Source: Verrucomicrobiota bacterium (GTDB lineage: Bacteria > Chlamydiota > Chlamydiia > Chlamydiales > Rhabdochlamydiaceae). Taken from it: a stretch of DNA of 7,293 nucleotides. The stretch lies in the NCBI GenBank assembly GCA_903970455.1, contig CAJCIW010000150.1:1-7293 (forward strand), written 5' to 3'. Below, in pieces: positions 1 through 7,293 of the stretch. The notes below the pieces were generated by a model. That model worked only from the letters and a program-made list of their open reading frames with translations. It searched no databases and was not told the DNA's origin. Numbering within the stretch: the stretch's first letter is position 1; the number at the start of each line of letters is the position of its first letter. Made by a program: the position numbers and the translations under genes.

Positions 1-34
1 CCATCTGTCGAGAGAATATGCCCGGCCGTTAACG

Positions 35-763
35 TTAAACGGGAGCATTCTTGTCCCCCTGATAGACGGTGACAATCCCGCCGCAAACAGGATTCGCTTT
101 GACGTTAAAATAACCTGCTGCACGCATTAGCCCGCATAACCTTTCCCCCTGAGGGAAGGTCTCGATTGTTTGATTGAGATAGCGGTACGCATCGAAGTTT
201 TTGGAGATCATGCCGCCAATCCGGGGTAGGAAATGGCGCAGGTAAAAGAGATGCAGCGATTTCAACCACTTCTTTTCCGGGACAGTCCCTTCAAGGATCA
301 AAACTCTTCCACCTGGTTTTAAAGTGCGGCGGACCTCCTGGAAGGCTGCCATGATATCCGTCACATTGCGAATGCCAAAAGAAATGGTCACGCATTCAAA
401 TGAGTGGGGGGGGAAAGGAATCTCGAGGAGGCTGGCAACTTGAAAACTGACTTTTTTCCCGTACGATTTTTTTTCCATCTTCTTCTCGGCGATATCGATC
501 ATGGTCGACGCAAGGTCGATGCCGATGACAGAGGAAATGTTCTGTTTTTTTTCCATCATGGCGATGATTTGATCCCCGGTTCCTGTCGCGCAGTCGAGGA
601 CCTTCATATCTTTGCCTTTAGGCATAAAGGTGCACAGCCTCTTCCGCCACAGCTGGTCCATTCCAAATGTCATGACTCGGTTCGCACAATCATAAGTCGG
701 AGAGATGCAATCGAACATCTTCCAGACTTCATGGCGCGAGGGAATTTCGATCTTTTTTTTCAT
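35..763 (-). CDS. ubiE: Menaquinone/ubiquinone C-methyltransferase UbiE/MenG
   Basis: SAM-dependent methyltransferase that C-methylates demethylmenaquinone (or the ubiquinone precursor) at the last or a late step of quinone synthesis, acting at the cytoplasmic face of the membrane. The 242-aa product has the usual family length. Visible motifs are the N-terminal signature around YDCANRVMTFGMDQLW (24-39), SAM motif I VLDCATGTGD (55-64), the acidic strand end GIDLASTM (81-88), FGIRNVTD (129-136) and the second family signature LKPGGRVLILE (148-158), with YRYLNQTIETFPQG (193-206) near the C-terminus. The start is the ATG at 763. An in-frame TTG at 793 would add ten residues (hydrophobic and Phe-rich), but it lies upstream of the transcription start predicted from the promoter at 793-822. 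Chlamydiae use menaquinone, so a MenG role is more likely than a ubiquinone role (inference). One oddity is a run of eight C on the coding strand (406-413), at residues 117-120. The family call is very secure. Confidence 0.96.
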   Translation of the reverse strand: MKKKIEIPSRHEVWKMFDCISPTYDCANRVMTFGMDQLWRKRLCTFMPKGKDMKVLDCATGTGDQIIAMMEKKQNISSVIGIDLASTMIDIAEKKMEKKSYGKKVSFQVASLLEIPFPPHSFECVTISFGIRNVTDIMAAFQEVRRTLKPGGRVLILEGTVPEKKWLKSLHLFYLRHFLPRIGGMISKNFDAYRYLNQTIETFPQGERLCGLMRAAGYFNVKANPVCGGIVTVYQGDKNAPV

Positions 764-792
764 TTTAGGTATGTGAAAGAATGAAAAAAACA

Positions 793-822
793 AACATAGC
801 GATTAGGCAGAGAAGTTGTAAA
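793..822 (-). promoter_or_regulatory. Predicted sigma70-type promoter of ubiE
   Basis: Read on the minus strand, TTTACA (817-822; five of six to TTGACA) and TATGTT (793-798; four of six to TATAAT) are separated by 18 bp. The expected transcription start is near 786, giving a leader of about 23 nt to the ATG at 763. The assignment rests on consensus matching alone, in an A/T-rich region where chance matches are common. Confidence 0.4.
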
Positions 823-827
823 GGGGA

Positions 828-857
828 TTGTTGGGGCTTGATAAATAAGGGGATAAT
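828..857 (+). promoter_or_regulatory. Predicted promoter of the 890-2000 gene pair
   Basis: TTGTTG (828-833; three of six to TTGACA) and GATAAT (852-857; five of six to TATAAT) are 18 bp apart. A start near 864 would give a leader of about 26 nt before the ATG at 890. The -10 is good and the -35 is weak. It lies back to back with, and only 5 bp from, the predicted ubiE -35, so the two transcription units may compete for polymerase. Confidence 0.38.
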
Positions 858-889
858 ATTGATATGTAAAAAAAAGAGCGTGGGTAAGA

Positions 890-1279
890 ATGATTAAGAA
901 ATCGATTGCAATTGTTCTACTCTGCATCATTGCAGGATGCAGTTCTATCGATAAAATGAACGACAACATGCAGCAAAGCAATGCGCTGATGCTGGAAAAT
1001 GCCCGCGTCATGAATACAAGCCTCGCTACGATAGGAACGAATACAGAGGAAGTGAGGCGCTCCACAGAAACTATGCAGGCGTTTCAATCGACGATCGAGG
1101 AAAGTTCCTCTCTGCTGCAGCGTACGCTAGGACAGCTCAGCGCACACCCTTTATTTTTCCCCATGGCCTTTTTAAGCGTCTTGCTTCTACTTGTCTTGCC
1201 TTCCGGGATTTTCTATTTTGCATTTTGGTCTTTGAACAAACAGATCCGGCCTCTCCTTAAAAAAAAATCTGGAAAGTAA
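890..1279 (+). CDS. Putative lipoprotein with coiled-coil-like region and C-terminal membrane segment, function unknown
   Basis: I do not recognise this 129-aa protein. Residues 1-16 form a lipoprotein signal: a basic start (MIKK), a hydrophobic core, and the lipobox I-A-G-C with Cys17 as the lipidated residue, followed by Ser-Ser. Residues 20-85 are polar and helix-prone, with spaced Met/Leu/Ile/Val positions that look like a short coiled coil. Residues 88-114 are strongly hydrophobic (FLSVLLLLVLPSGIFYFAF) and fit one membrane span, and the tail (NKQIRPLLKKKSGK) is basic, as expected for a cytoplasmic end. If both anchors are real, the helix would sit in the periplasm. The Shine-Dalgarno is weak (GTGGGTAAG upstream of the ATG). 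The gene is 28 bp upstream of the exported protein at 1308 and probably shares its transcript. A run of nine A (1259-1267) encodes the final lysines. A simple bitopic protein whose N-terminal Cys is not lipidated is the main alternative. Confidence 0.78.
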   Translation: MIKKSIAIVLLCIIAGCSSIDKMNDNMQQSNALMLENARVMNTSLATIGTNTEEVRRSTETMQAFQSTIEESSSLLQRTLGQLSAHPLFFPMAFLSVLLLLVLPSGIFYFAFWSLNKQIRPLLKKKSGK

Positions 1280-1307
1280 ATCCGACCATCGGATAATTTT
1301 TTGAGTT

Positions 1308-2000
1308 ATGAAATGCACACACTTTTTTTTCCTGTTTTTTCTTCTTCCCACTCTGGTCTTCTCCTATTTCCAGGAGAAGGACGCCGATAAAATCGAGGGG
1401 AAGATCCAGAACTTATGGAAATCCCATGAGGAGCTTCTCGGGCAATTTGGTATTTACAGTTTGGAAGAACAACTGCAGCACTTGGATCTCCTTCACAAAT
1501 CGATCGAATGCTGCCAAAAGGCCGTTTCCTATTACGATAAAATTCTCAAGGAAATCAGCTACAAACCTAAAAAGACCCGGCAGGCTCCTCCCTGGCCAGA
1601 AGTCAAAAAAAGATGCGAGCAGATTAGAGCTGTTATCAACGTGGAAGTTGACCGTCTCCAAAATCTCGTCCAGACAGTGGAAAGAGAAGGAGGCGTTTTC
1701 ATACAGGTTAAAGCTCTTTATGAGCAGGCCCAGCAGAAAGCCAGCCTAGCCGTTGTTAAGGTGGAAAGTTTCCCTCGTGCGGACCTCGATAATCTCGAAA
1801 AAATGGTTCCAGCACTTCTCGAAATCGCAAATCTTTACGAGGAAGCAGCCTCTTACTCCCGGCAAGCTCTCCATCTCCTATCCGCATCTTCCGATGAACA
1901 AAGCAAAAATGTTTTAGTGGAAACCATCGGAGCATACGAACATCAGGCAAACTATCATAGAAAACAAGCTGACGAATTACAGCAGCCAGTTCAACCGTAA
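1308..2000 (+). CDS. Exported helical protein of unknown function
   Basis: This 230-aa protein is not recognised. Residues 1-19 are a Phe/Leu-rich signal peptide (MKCTHFFFLFFLLPTLVFS), with a plausible signal peptidase I site after Val-Phe-Ser (-3 to -1). There is no lipobox, so a soluble periplasmic or outer-face protein is likely. The mature part is almost entirely charged and amphipathic and looks all-helical, with long Glu/Lys/Gln/Leu stretches at about 23-85, 98-150 and 155-225. A proline-rich break (around APPWPEVKK, about residues 93-101) divides it. Cysteines include an adjacent pair (SIECCQK, near 69-70). No enzyme motif is visible. The ATG at 1308 is the natural start because it opens directly into the signal peptide, although only a weak TTGAG precedes it. 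It lies 28 bp after the putative lipoprotein gene, suggesting an operon and perhaps a joint envelope role. It ends 92 bp before the stop of convergent typA. Confidence 0.8.
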   Translation: MKCTHFFFLFFLLPTLVFSYFQEKDADKIEGKIQNLWKSHEELLGQFGIYSLEEQLQHLDLLHKSIECCQKAVSYYDKILKEISYKPKKTRQAPPWPEVKKRCEQIRAVINVEVDRLQNLVQTVEREGGVFIQVKALYEQAQQKASLAVVKVESFPRADLDNLEKMVPALLEIANLYEEAASYSRQALHLLSASSDEQSKNVLVETIGAYEHQANYHRKQADELQQPVQP

Positions 2001-2046
2001 TGATCCCTAACCAACCTGAGGAATCGGGAAATTGAGAAGTAGGGTC

Positions 2047-2080
2047 AGCACAAAGAAGGCCGCCTGACCTTCTTTGTGTT
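2047..2080. terminator. Hairpin between convergent genes, probable bidirectional terminator
   Basis: The arms CACAAAGAAGG (2049-2059) and CCTTCTTTGTG (2068-2078) are perfect inverted repeats with an 8-nt loop. On the plus-strand transcript the stem can extend to 13 pairs with one G-U. It lies 48 bp after the stop of the 230-aa gene and 15 bp after the typA stop, so it could end both transcripts. Neither strand has a clean U-tract: the plus side continues TTCCATTTAG and the minus side CTGACCC. Intrinsic termination may therefore be inefficient, and the hairpin may instead protect the 3' ends. Confidence 0.65.
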
Positions 2081-2092
2081 CCATTTAGAAGA

Positions 2093-3898
2093 TTAGCGTC
2101 TCTTCCGCTCGTTTTCGTTGAGGAAGCGTTTGCGCAGGCGGATGAAGTTCGGCGTCACTTCGACGAGTTCGTCGTCTTGGATGAAGTCGATGGCTTGTTC
2201 TAAAGTGAAGGAGCGAGGGGGAGTCAAGATGATGTTCTCATCGCTGCCGGAGGCGCGGACGTTCGTCAGCTGCTTGCCTCGAGTGGGGTTGACGACGAGA
2301 TCGTTATCCCGGGAGTTTTCACCGACGACCATCCCTTCGTAAACTTCATCACCGGGACGGATGAAAAGAGAGCCGCGCTCCTGGATGCTGAAGCAGGCGT
2401 AGCCGGTGACCTTGCCGGGACCGTTGGCGATGAGGACTCCGTTCGGCCTGCCGGGGATCTCTCCCTTATGAGGTCCGTAGCTGTCGAATATCGAGGTGAG
2501 GATGCCTAGGCCGCGGGTGACGGTGAGAAAGCTATTGCGATAACCCATGAGGCCTCGCGTCGGGACTAGAAATTCGATCGTGGTGATGTTGTGCTCGTTC
2601 GTATTCAACGCACGCATTTCCCCTTTCCGTCGGGAGAGCTCTTCGATCACGGTCCCGGAATATTCTTGTGGGACTTCAATGTGGACCGCTTCATACGGTT
2701 CTTGTTCAACCCCTTCCACTTTTTTGAAAATTACTTGCGGCTTGGAGATCGTGAATTCATAATTTTCCCGCCGCATCGCTTCGATGAGGACGGCAAGATG
2801 GAGTTCCCCCCTTCCGCAGATGCGGGCAGCGTCATCGCGGAAATTTTCCTCAATTTTTAAGGAGATATTCGCTTTTTTCTCTTGGGAAAGCCTGTCGCGG
2901 AGCTTGTTCATGGTCACGTGTTTGCCGTCTTTTCCTACAAAAGGTCCGTTATTGACCATCATTTCCACAGAAAGAGTAGGCTCGGCTAGTATAATAGGGG
3001 GGAGATGGACGATGTGTTGGGGATCGCAGAGGGTATCGCCGATGGTGACTTCAGGAATGCCGGAGATGCTGATGATGTCGCCGACACCGGCTTCTTCCAT
3101 TTCGACTTTTCTCAATCCATGGTAGCCTTCGATCCTGGAAACTTTATGTTGAGTGGGATGGCCGTCTTTATCGACTTTTGTGATCGAGTCGCCTTTTCGG
3201 ATTTTTCCTTCCAGGATACGGCCACAGGCTTGCCGCCCGACAAAATCATCATAGCTGAGGGTCGCGGCTTGCATGAGGAAAGGGAGTTCGAGATTTCCTG
3301 GAGGATGGGGAACCGATTTGATGATCAGTTCGAAAAGAGGACGCATGTCGGTGCGGGGATCTTTGAGGTCCATCGCCGCAAAGCCCCCTAGGCCCGATGC
3401 ATAGCAGATGGGGAAATCGAGCTGCTCGTCGTTGGCTCCAAGCTCGACGAAAAGATCAAAAGTTAAATTTAACGCACGGTCGGGATCGGCATGGGGCCGG
3501 TCGATTTTATTAAGAACGACGATGGGCCGTAGGCCAATTTTAAGGGCTTGGGAAAGGACAAAACGGGTCTGAGGCATCGGTCCCTCTTGCGCATCAACGA
3601 GAAGCAGGACGCAGTTGACCAGTCCCAGGACGCGTTCCACTTCCCCAGAAAAATCCGCATGGCCGGGGGTGTCTATAATATTGATTTTAAAATCTTCAAA
3701 GAACACACTGGTGTGTTTGGCGAAAATGGTGATTCCGCGCTCTTTTTCCTGGTCGTAGCTATCCATGACCCTTTCCGGAATTTTTTCATTGTCGCGGAAG
3801 ACGTTAGATTGTTTAAGCAGACTGTCGAGCATGGTCGTTTTTCCATGGTCGATGTGGGCGATGATGGCGATGTTGCGAATTTTTTCCGGCTTAAACAT
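2093..3898 (-). CDS. typA: Ribosome-associated translational GTPase TypA/BipA
   Basis: EF-G-like GTPase that binds the ribosome and assists 50S assembly and translation under stress or at low temperature. The 601-aa product is of normal family length. The G-domain motifs are G1 AHIDHGKTT (14-22), G2 around ERGITI with Thr57 (53-58), G3 DTPGH (76-80), G4 NKID (130-133) and a G5-like ASGLGG segment. Domain II (about 200-300), an EF-G-type domain III (about 305-385, with [10 protein letters not shown]), the EF-G C-terminal fold (about 395-475, with PTRGLMGYR) and the TypA-specific C-terminal domain follow. The last includes [27 protein letters not shown] and the terminal [15 protein letters not shown]. 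The start ATG (3898) opens directly onto the family N-terminus [21 protein letters not shown] weak AGGA (3910-3913, minus strand) lies 11 nt upstream. LepA and EF-G are excluded by the C-terminal domain. I see no disrupted motif. Confidence 0.97.
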   Translation of the reverse strand: MFKPEKIRNIAIIAHIDHGKTTMLDSLLKQSNVFRDNEKIPERVMDSYDQEKERGITIFAKHTSVFFEDFKINIIDTPGHADFSGEVERVLGLVNCVLLLVDAQEGPMPQTRFVLSQALKIGLRPIVVLNKIDRPHADPDRALNLTFDLFVELGANDEQLDFPICYASGLGGFAAMDLKDPRTDMRPLFELIIKSVPHPPGNLELPFLMQAATLSYDDFVGRQACGRILEGKIRKGDSITKVDKDGHPTQHKVSRIEGYHGLRKVEMEEAGVGDIISISGIPEVTIGDTLCDPQHIVHLPPIILAEPTLSVEMMVNNGPFVGKDGKHVTMNKLRDRLSQEKKANISLKIEENFRDDAARICGRGELHLAVLIEAMRRENYEFTISKPQVIFKKVEGVEQEPYEAVHIEVPQEYSGTVIEELSRRKGEMRALNTNEHNITTIEFLVPTRGLMGYRNSFLTVTRGLGILTSIFDSYGPHKGEIPGRPNGVLIANGPGKVTGYACFSIQERGSLFIRPGDEVYEGMVVGENSRDNDLVVNPTRGKQLTNVRASGSDENIILTPPRSFTLEQAIDFIQDDELVEVTPNFIRLRKRFLNENERKRR

Positions 3899-3972
3899 GG
3901 GGTAGGTAGTCCTAGTTTTAATTTACTGGGAAAATGTTAGAGAAAACCACAATTAAACACCAGCTATTTTGC

Positions 3973-4001
3973 TTGAATAATAGCGACTTAAGCGTTATAC
4001 T
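3973..4001 (+). promoter_or_regulatory. Predicted sigma70-type promoter of mgtE
   Basis: TTGAAT (3973-3978; four of six to TTGACA) and TATACT (3996-4001; five of six to TATAAT) are spaced by the ideal 17 bp. The predicted start near 4008 leaves a leader of about 45 nt, which is too short for a full M-box magnesium riboswitch. No convincing opposing promoter for typA was found in the same 154-bp gap. Confidence 0.55.
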
Positions 4002-4052
4002 CCTTCAAGATTTTCAAAACAAAAATCTCTTTGAACTGAGAGCGAGGGCGCC

Positions 4053-5525
4053 ATGCAAATTGCCTCTGAAGACGAGATCCAAAAAGTGGGTGACGAAGAT
4101 GCCGCTGCTGGCAGTTTACTCGACTCGAAAACCTCCCTTCTACAAGATCTTCTCCAAGAGAAATTAGAGCAAGCCTTCCACAAAGAGACCTCGACGATCG
4201 TCCTCCAAGATATCATAAAAATTGCTTCGGAGCATTCCCCCATCGACCTTGCCTACGCAGCTTCCCGCTTGCCTCCGAATGCCCGTCCGATGATCTACGA
4301 GAATCTATCTGGTATCGAAGCAAAGATCGAATTTATGGTCAATACCGATAGTAGTACGCGCGTCGCTATTCTTCGCCATATTAGCGACGAGGATATGAAA
4401 AAATTATTGGAACACATGCCCCCTGACGATGCCGTCGAGGTCCTTGAAGACATCTCGGAAAGAAGATTTCGCCGCCTTGTCGAAATGCTCGACGCAAGCA
4501 AAGCATTAAAAATCCGCGAGATCAAGAAGCATCGCCGCAACACCGCGGGGCGTTTGATGACGAATGAATTTTTCTTTTTTTCTATGGATGTGACGATCGG
4601 CGAAGCTTCTGTCCGTATTCGAGATAATCCGGGCATCGATTTAACGCGTCAGATCTTCGTCGTGAATGAAAAAGGAGAGCTGCAAGGGTATGTGCCTGCA
4701 CGGAATCTCATCGTCAATCCTGCCCATCTTCCTCTAAAGCAAGTGATGAAATCGATTCAACACACGGTAGCCCCCGAGACTTCGCGTGAAGAGGTGGTGG
4801 AAATCGTCGAACGGTATAAGATTTCGGCGCTTGCTGTCGTCGACCCTAATAATAGGATGCTCGGCGTTATCACTAATGAAGATGTATTAGACGCCATGGA
4901 GGACATTGCTGATGAAACGATTGCAAACATGGCGGGTACAACAGAAAAAGTCAGCGAGCATGAATCTGTTTTGAAGCGTTTTTTATCCAGGGCGCCCTGG
5001 CTGATTGTCACGTTGTGCGCGGGTCTGATCAACGTCGGCGTGATGTCCTCATTTCAGAATTATGCCGGCGGAGTTCTCACCTTTGTGATGTTTTTCGTCC
5101 CTTTGATCACGGGAATGTCGGGCAATATTGGGATTCAATGCAGTACGATTCTCGTCCGAAGCATGGCCTTGGGGTTCATTTCTCTTGGCAATCGGGGAGA
5201 AACTGTTTTGAAGGAACTCCTCATAGGCATGACAACAGGCACGACATTTGGAATCTTGTGCGGATTTCTTGTTTATGTCCTTGACTTTGCCGGGGTTTCC
5301 CGCGCTGATATCAGCGCTGCGGCGGTTGGAATGATTGTCGGCGTTGGGCTGACAGGAGCTTGTTTGGCCGGAACTGTGCTCGGCGTTCTATCTCCATTAT
5401 TTTTTGCGCGCATCGGCGTCGATCCCGCTGTTGCTTCGGGGCCTATAGTCACAGCATTTAATGACTTTTTGTCGATGTCGATTTATTTTTTAATCGCCAT
5501 CGGATTGGGCGCCCTTTTGTTTTAA
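4053..5525 (+). CDS. mgtE: MgtE-family magnesium channel/transporter
   Basis: Inner-membrane Mg2+ uptake channel that gates itself by sensing cytoplasmic Mg2+. The 490-aa protein has the complete architecture: an acidic helical MgtE N domain (about 30-165, ending in the conserved NTAGRLMT at 163-170), a pair of CBS domains (about 172-290, closing with VITNEDVLDAMEDIADET), and five membrane segments (about 314-335, 340-365, 387-410, 421-450 and 463-490). The pore signature PLITGMSGNIGIQ (350-362) carries the invariant GN..Q pattern. In the last helix GPIVTAFNDF (463-472), Asp471 aligns with the ion-selecting aspartate (Asp432) of Thermus thermophilus MgtE. The ATG at 4053 is preceded by GAGGG (4044-4048), a plausible ribosome binding site. 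The first 28 or so residues are acidic, low-complexity and family-variable. Regulation is probably mainly at the protein level through the N and CBS domains. A related cation specificity, such as Co2+, cannot be excluded. Confidence 0.96.
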   Translation: MQIASEDEIQKVGDEDAAAGSLLDSKTSLLQDLLQEKLEQAFHKETSTIVLQDIIKIASEHSPIDLAYAASRLPPNARPMIYENLSGIEAKIEFMVNTDSSTRVAILRHISDEDMKKLLEHMPPDDAVEVLEDISERRFRRLVEMLDASKALKIREIKKHRRNTAGRLMTNEFFFFSMDVTIGEASVRIRDNPGIDLTRQIFVVNEKGELQGYVPARNLIVNPAHLPLKQVMKSIQHTVAPETSREEVVEIVERYKISALAVVDPNNRMLGVITNEDVLDAMEDIADETIANMAGTTEKVSEHESVLKRFLSRAPWLIVTLCAGLINVGVMSSFQNYAGGVLTFVMFFVPLITGMSGNIGIQCSTILVRSMALGFISLGNRGETVLKELLIGMTTGTTFGILCGFLVYVLDFAGVSRADISAAAVGMIVGVGLTGACLAGTVLGVLSPLFFARIGVDPAVASGPIVTAFNDFLSMSIYFLIAIGLGALLF

Positions 5526-5543
5526 CGGTAGGTTCTTTTGACC

Positions 5544-5572
5544 TTGCTATTTTGAGCAGCGATTTATATAGT
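5544..5572 (+). promoter_or_regulatory. Predicted promoter of the dciA-gyrB unit
   Basis: TTGCTA (5544-5549; four of six to TTGACA) and TATAGT (5567-5572; five of six to TATAAT) have a 17-bp spacer in the 64-bp gap after mgtE. The expected start near 5579 is only about 11 nt before the dciA ATG and overlaps its ribosome binding site. No terminator is visible after mgtE, so read-through from mgtE could also supply transcript. Confidence 0.42.
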
Positions 5573-5589
5573 CAGGCAAAGGCCTTTTT

Positions 5590-5904
5590 ATGGACAAAGC
5601 AGATAGATCTCCTCTGACAAATAAGCATATGAAGGATCTGCTTCCTAAAGTCCTCGGGAAGATTGGCGCGCTTCACCGTGACCGGCCCGATTTGATTTTA
5701 GCGGCGTGGCCGCTGATCATTGGCGAAAAGCTTGCATCGATGACGAAAGCAGTTTCTTTTGATCGGGGGATTCTCTTTGTGAAAGTAGGCAATTCGACAT
5801 TGTATAGCCTCCTCTCGCAACATGAAAGAGGCCGGTTATTAAAGAATTTGAGGGAAAAATTTCCCTCTGTTGAGATTAAGAACATTCATTTTCGCGTCGG
5901 ATAA
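5590..5904 (+). CDS. dciA: DUF721/DciA-type putative replicative helicase loader
   Basis: This 104-aa protein has the DUF721 (DciA) pattern. It carries a tryptophan before a short hydrophobic run and glycine (AAWPLIIGEKLA, Trp40 to Ala49), then the GILFVKVGNSTLYSLLSQ strand-helix block (60-77), a basic helix ERGRLLKNLREKF (79-91), and a final strand ending in IHFRVG. DciA proteins interact with the DnaB helicase and promote its loading in bacteria that lack DnaC or DnaI. The N-terminal segment 1-30 is basic and shorter than in many homologs, so this is close to a minimal domain. AAAGG (5578-5582), 7 nt upstream of the ATG, is a good ribosome binding site. The gene lies 53 bp before gyrB, which matches the remembered chlamydial arrangement (a short DUF721 gene beside gyrB) and supports a replication role. 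The family assignment rests on pattern recognition without a profile search. Confidence 0.82.
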   Translation: MDKADRSPLTNKHMKDLLPKVLGKIGALHRDRPDLILAAWPLIIGEKLASMTKAVSFDRGILFVKVGNSTLYSLLSQHERGRLLKNLREKFPSVEIKNIHFRVG

Positions 5905-5952
5905 CAGATTTCCCCTTTTTCTGACGTGTATATGTAATTTAAATCCGAGTTT

Positions 5953-7293
<1,341 letters not shown>

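Noticed and set aside
1..34. Start of another minus-strand gene at the left edge, and the palindrome TTAACGTTAA (29-38)
   Set aside because: An ATG lies at 4-2 on the minus strand, but only a few bases remain and no ribosome binding site precedes it. A 10-bp A/T-rich palindrome is expected by chance.
404..784. Plus-strand 126-aa open frame inside ubiE
   Set aside because: His/Phe/Arg-rich composition and lack of any motif mark it as an antisense shadow of a clearly real ubiE.
763..793. Upstream TTG start for ubiE at 793
   Set aside because: The added segment (MFFSFFHIPK) is not a family feature, and it would begin upstream of the predicted transcription start near 786. The ATG at 763 fits the family N-terminus.
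760..1065. Minus-strand 101-aa open frame opposite the lipoprotein gene
   Set aside because: It overlaps both the ubiE 5' end and the lipoprotein gene, has Phe/Tyr/Ile-rich content typical of antisense reading, and shows no ribosome binding site or family motif.
2591..3940. Several plus-strand frames (for example 2591-2860, 2784-3125, 3005-3391 and 3548-3940) opposite typA
   Set aside because: typA is intact with all its motifs. These frames are antisense shadows with no signals of their own.
3977..4008. Overlapping minus-strand promoter for typA (TTGAAG and TATTAT)
   Set aside because: The spacing is 20 bp, outside the usual range, and no other convincing pair was found, so no typA promoter is called.
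3899..4052. M-box magnesium riboswitch upstream of mgtE
   Set aside because: The whole gap is 154 bp and the predicted leader only about 45 nt. I saw no M-box-like set of helices or terminator, only a weak 4-bp CTCT/AGAG hairpin at 4027-4042.

Overview
The window looks like chromosomal backbone from a Chlamydiae-lineage bacterium, most likely one of the environmental (Parachlamydiales-type) chlamydiae. The main reasons are the order mgtE, then a short DUF721/DciA-type gene, then gyrB, which matches my recollection of the gyrA-gyrB-CT191-...-mgtE neighbourhood of Chlamydia trachomatis, and a GyrB ATPase region of chlamydial style. Base composition looks balanced by eye (not computed). The lineage call is an inference from remembered gene order and protein flavour; no search was run.

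Layout. At the left end, ubiE/menG (35-763, minus) encodes the last methyltransferase of menaquinone/ubiquinone synthesis. It is separated by a divergent promoter region (about 764-889) from two plus-strand genes of unknown function: a 129-aa putative lipoprotein with a C-terminal membrane segment (890-1279), and a 230-aa exported helical protein (1308-2000) only 28 bp further on. This pair converges on typA/bipA (2093-3898, minus), and a strong hairpin lies between the two stop codons. typA diverges from mgtE (4053-5525, plus) across a 154-bp gap that carries a good sigma70-type promoter for mgtE. A small dciA-like gene (5590-5904) and gyrB (from 5958, running off the right end inside the TOPRIM motif EGDSAGG) follow on the plus strand.

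How the genes relate. dciA and gyrB are a DNA-replication pair (helicase loading and supercoiling), only 53 bp apart and probably co-transcribed. ubiE serves respiratory quinone synthesis, mgtE brings in magnesium, and TypA is a ribosome-associated GTPase for stress and assembly. Most of the window is therefore housekeeping. I found no mobile element, CRISPR array, tRNA, rRNA, toxin-antitoxin or defence system. The real unknown is the two-gene envelope pair at 890-2000; the first member's predicted architecture (lipid anchor, about 65-residue helical region, membrane segment, basic tail) would let it bridge the two membranes. No stretch over 300 bases lacks a gene.
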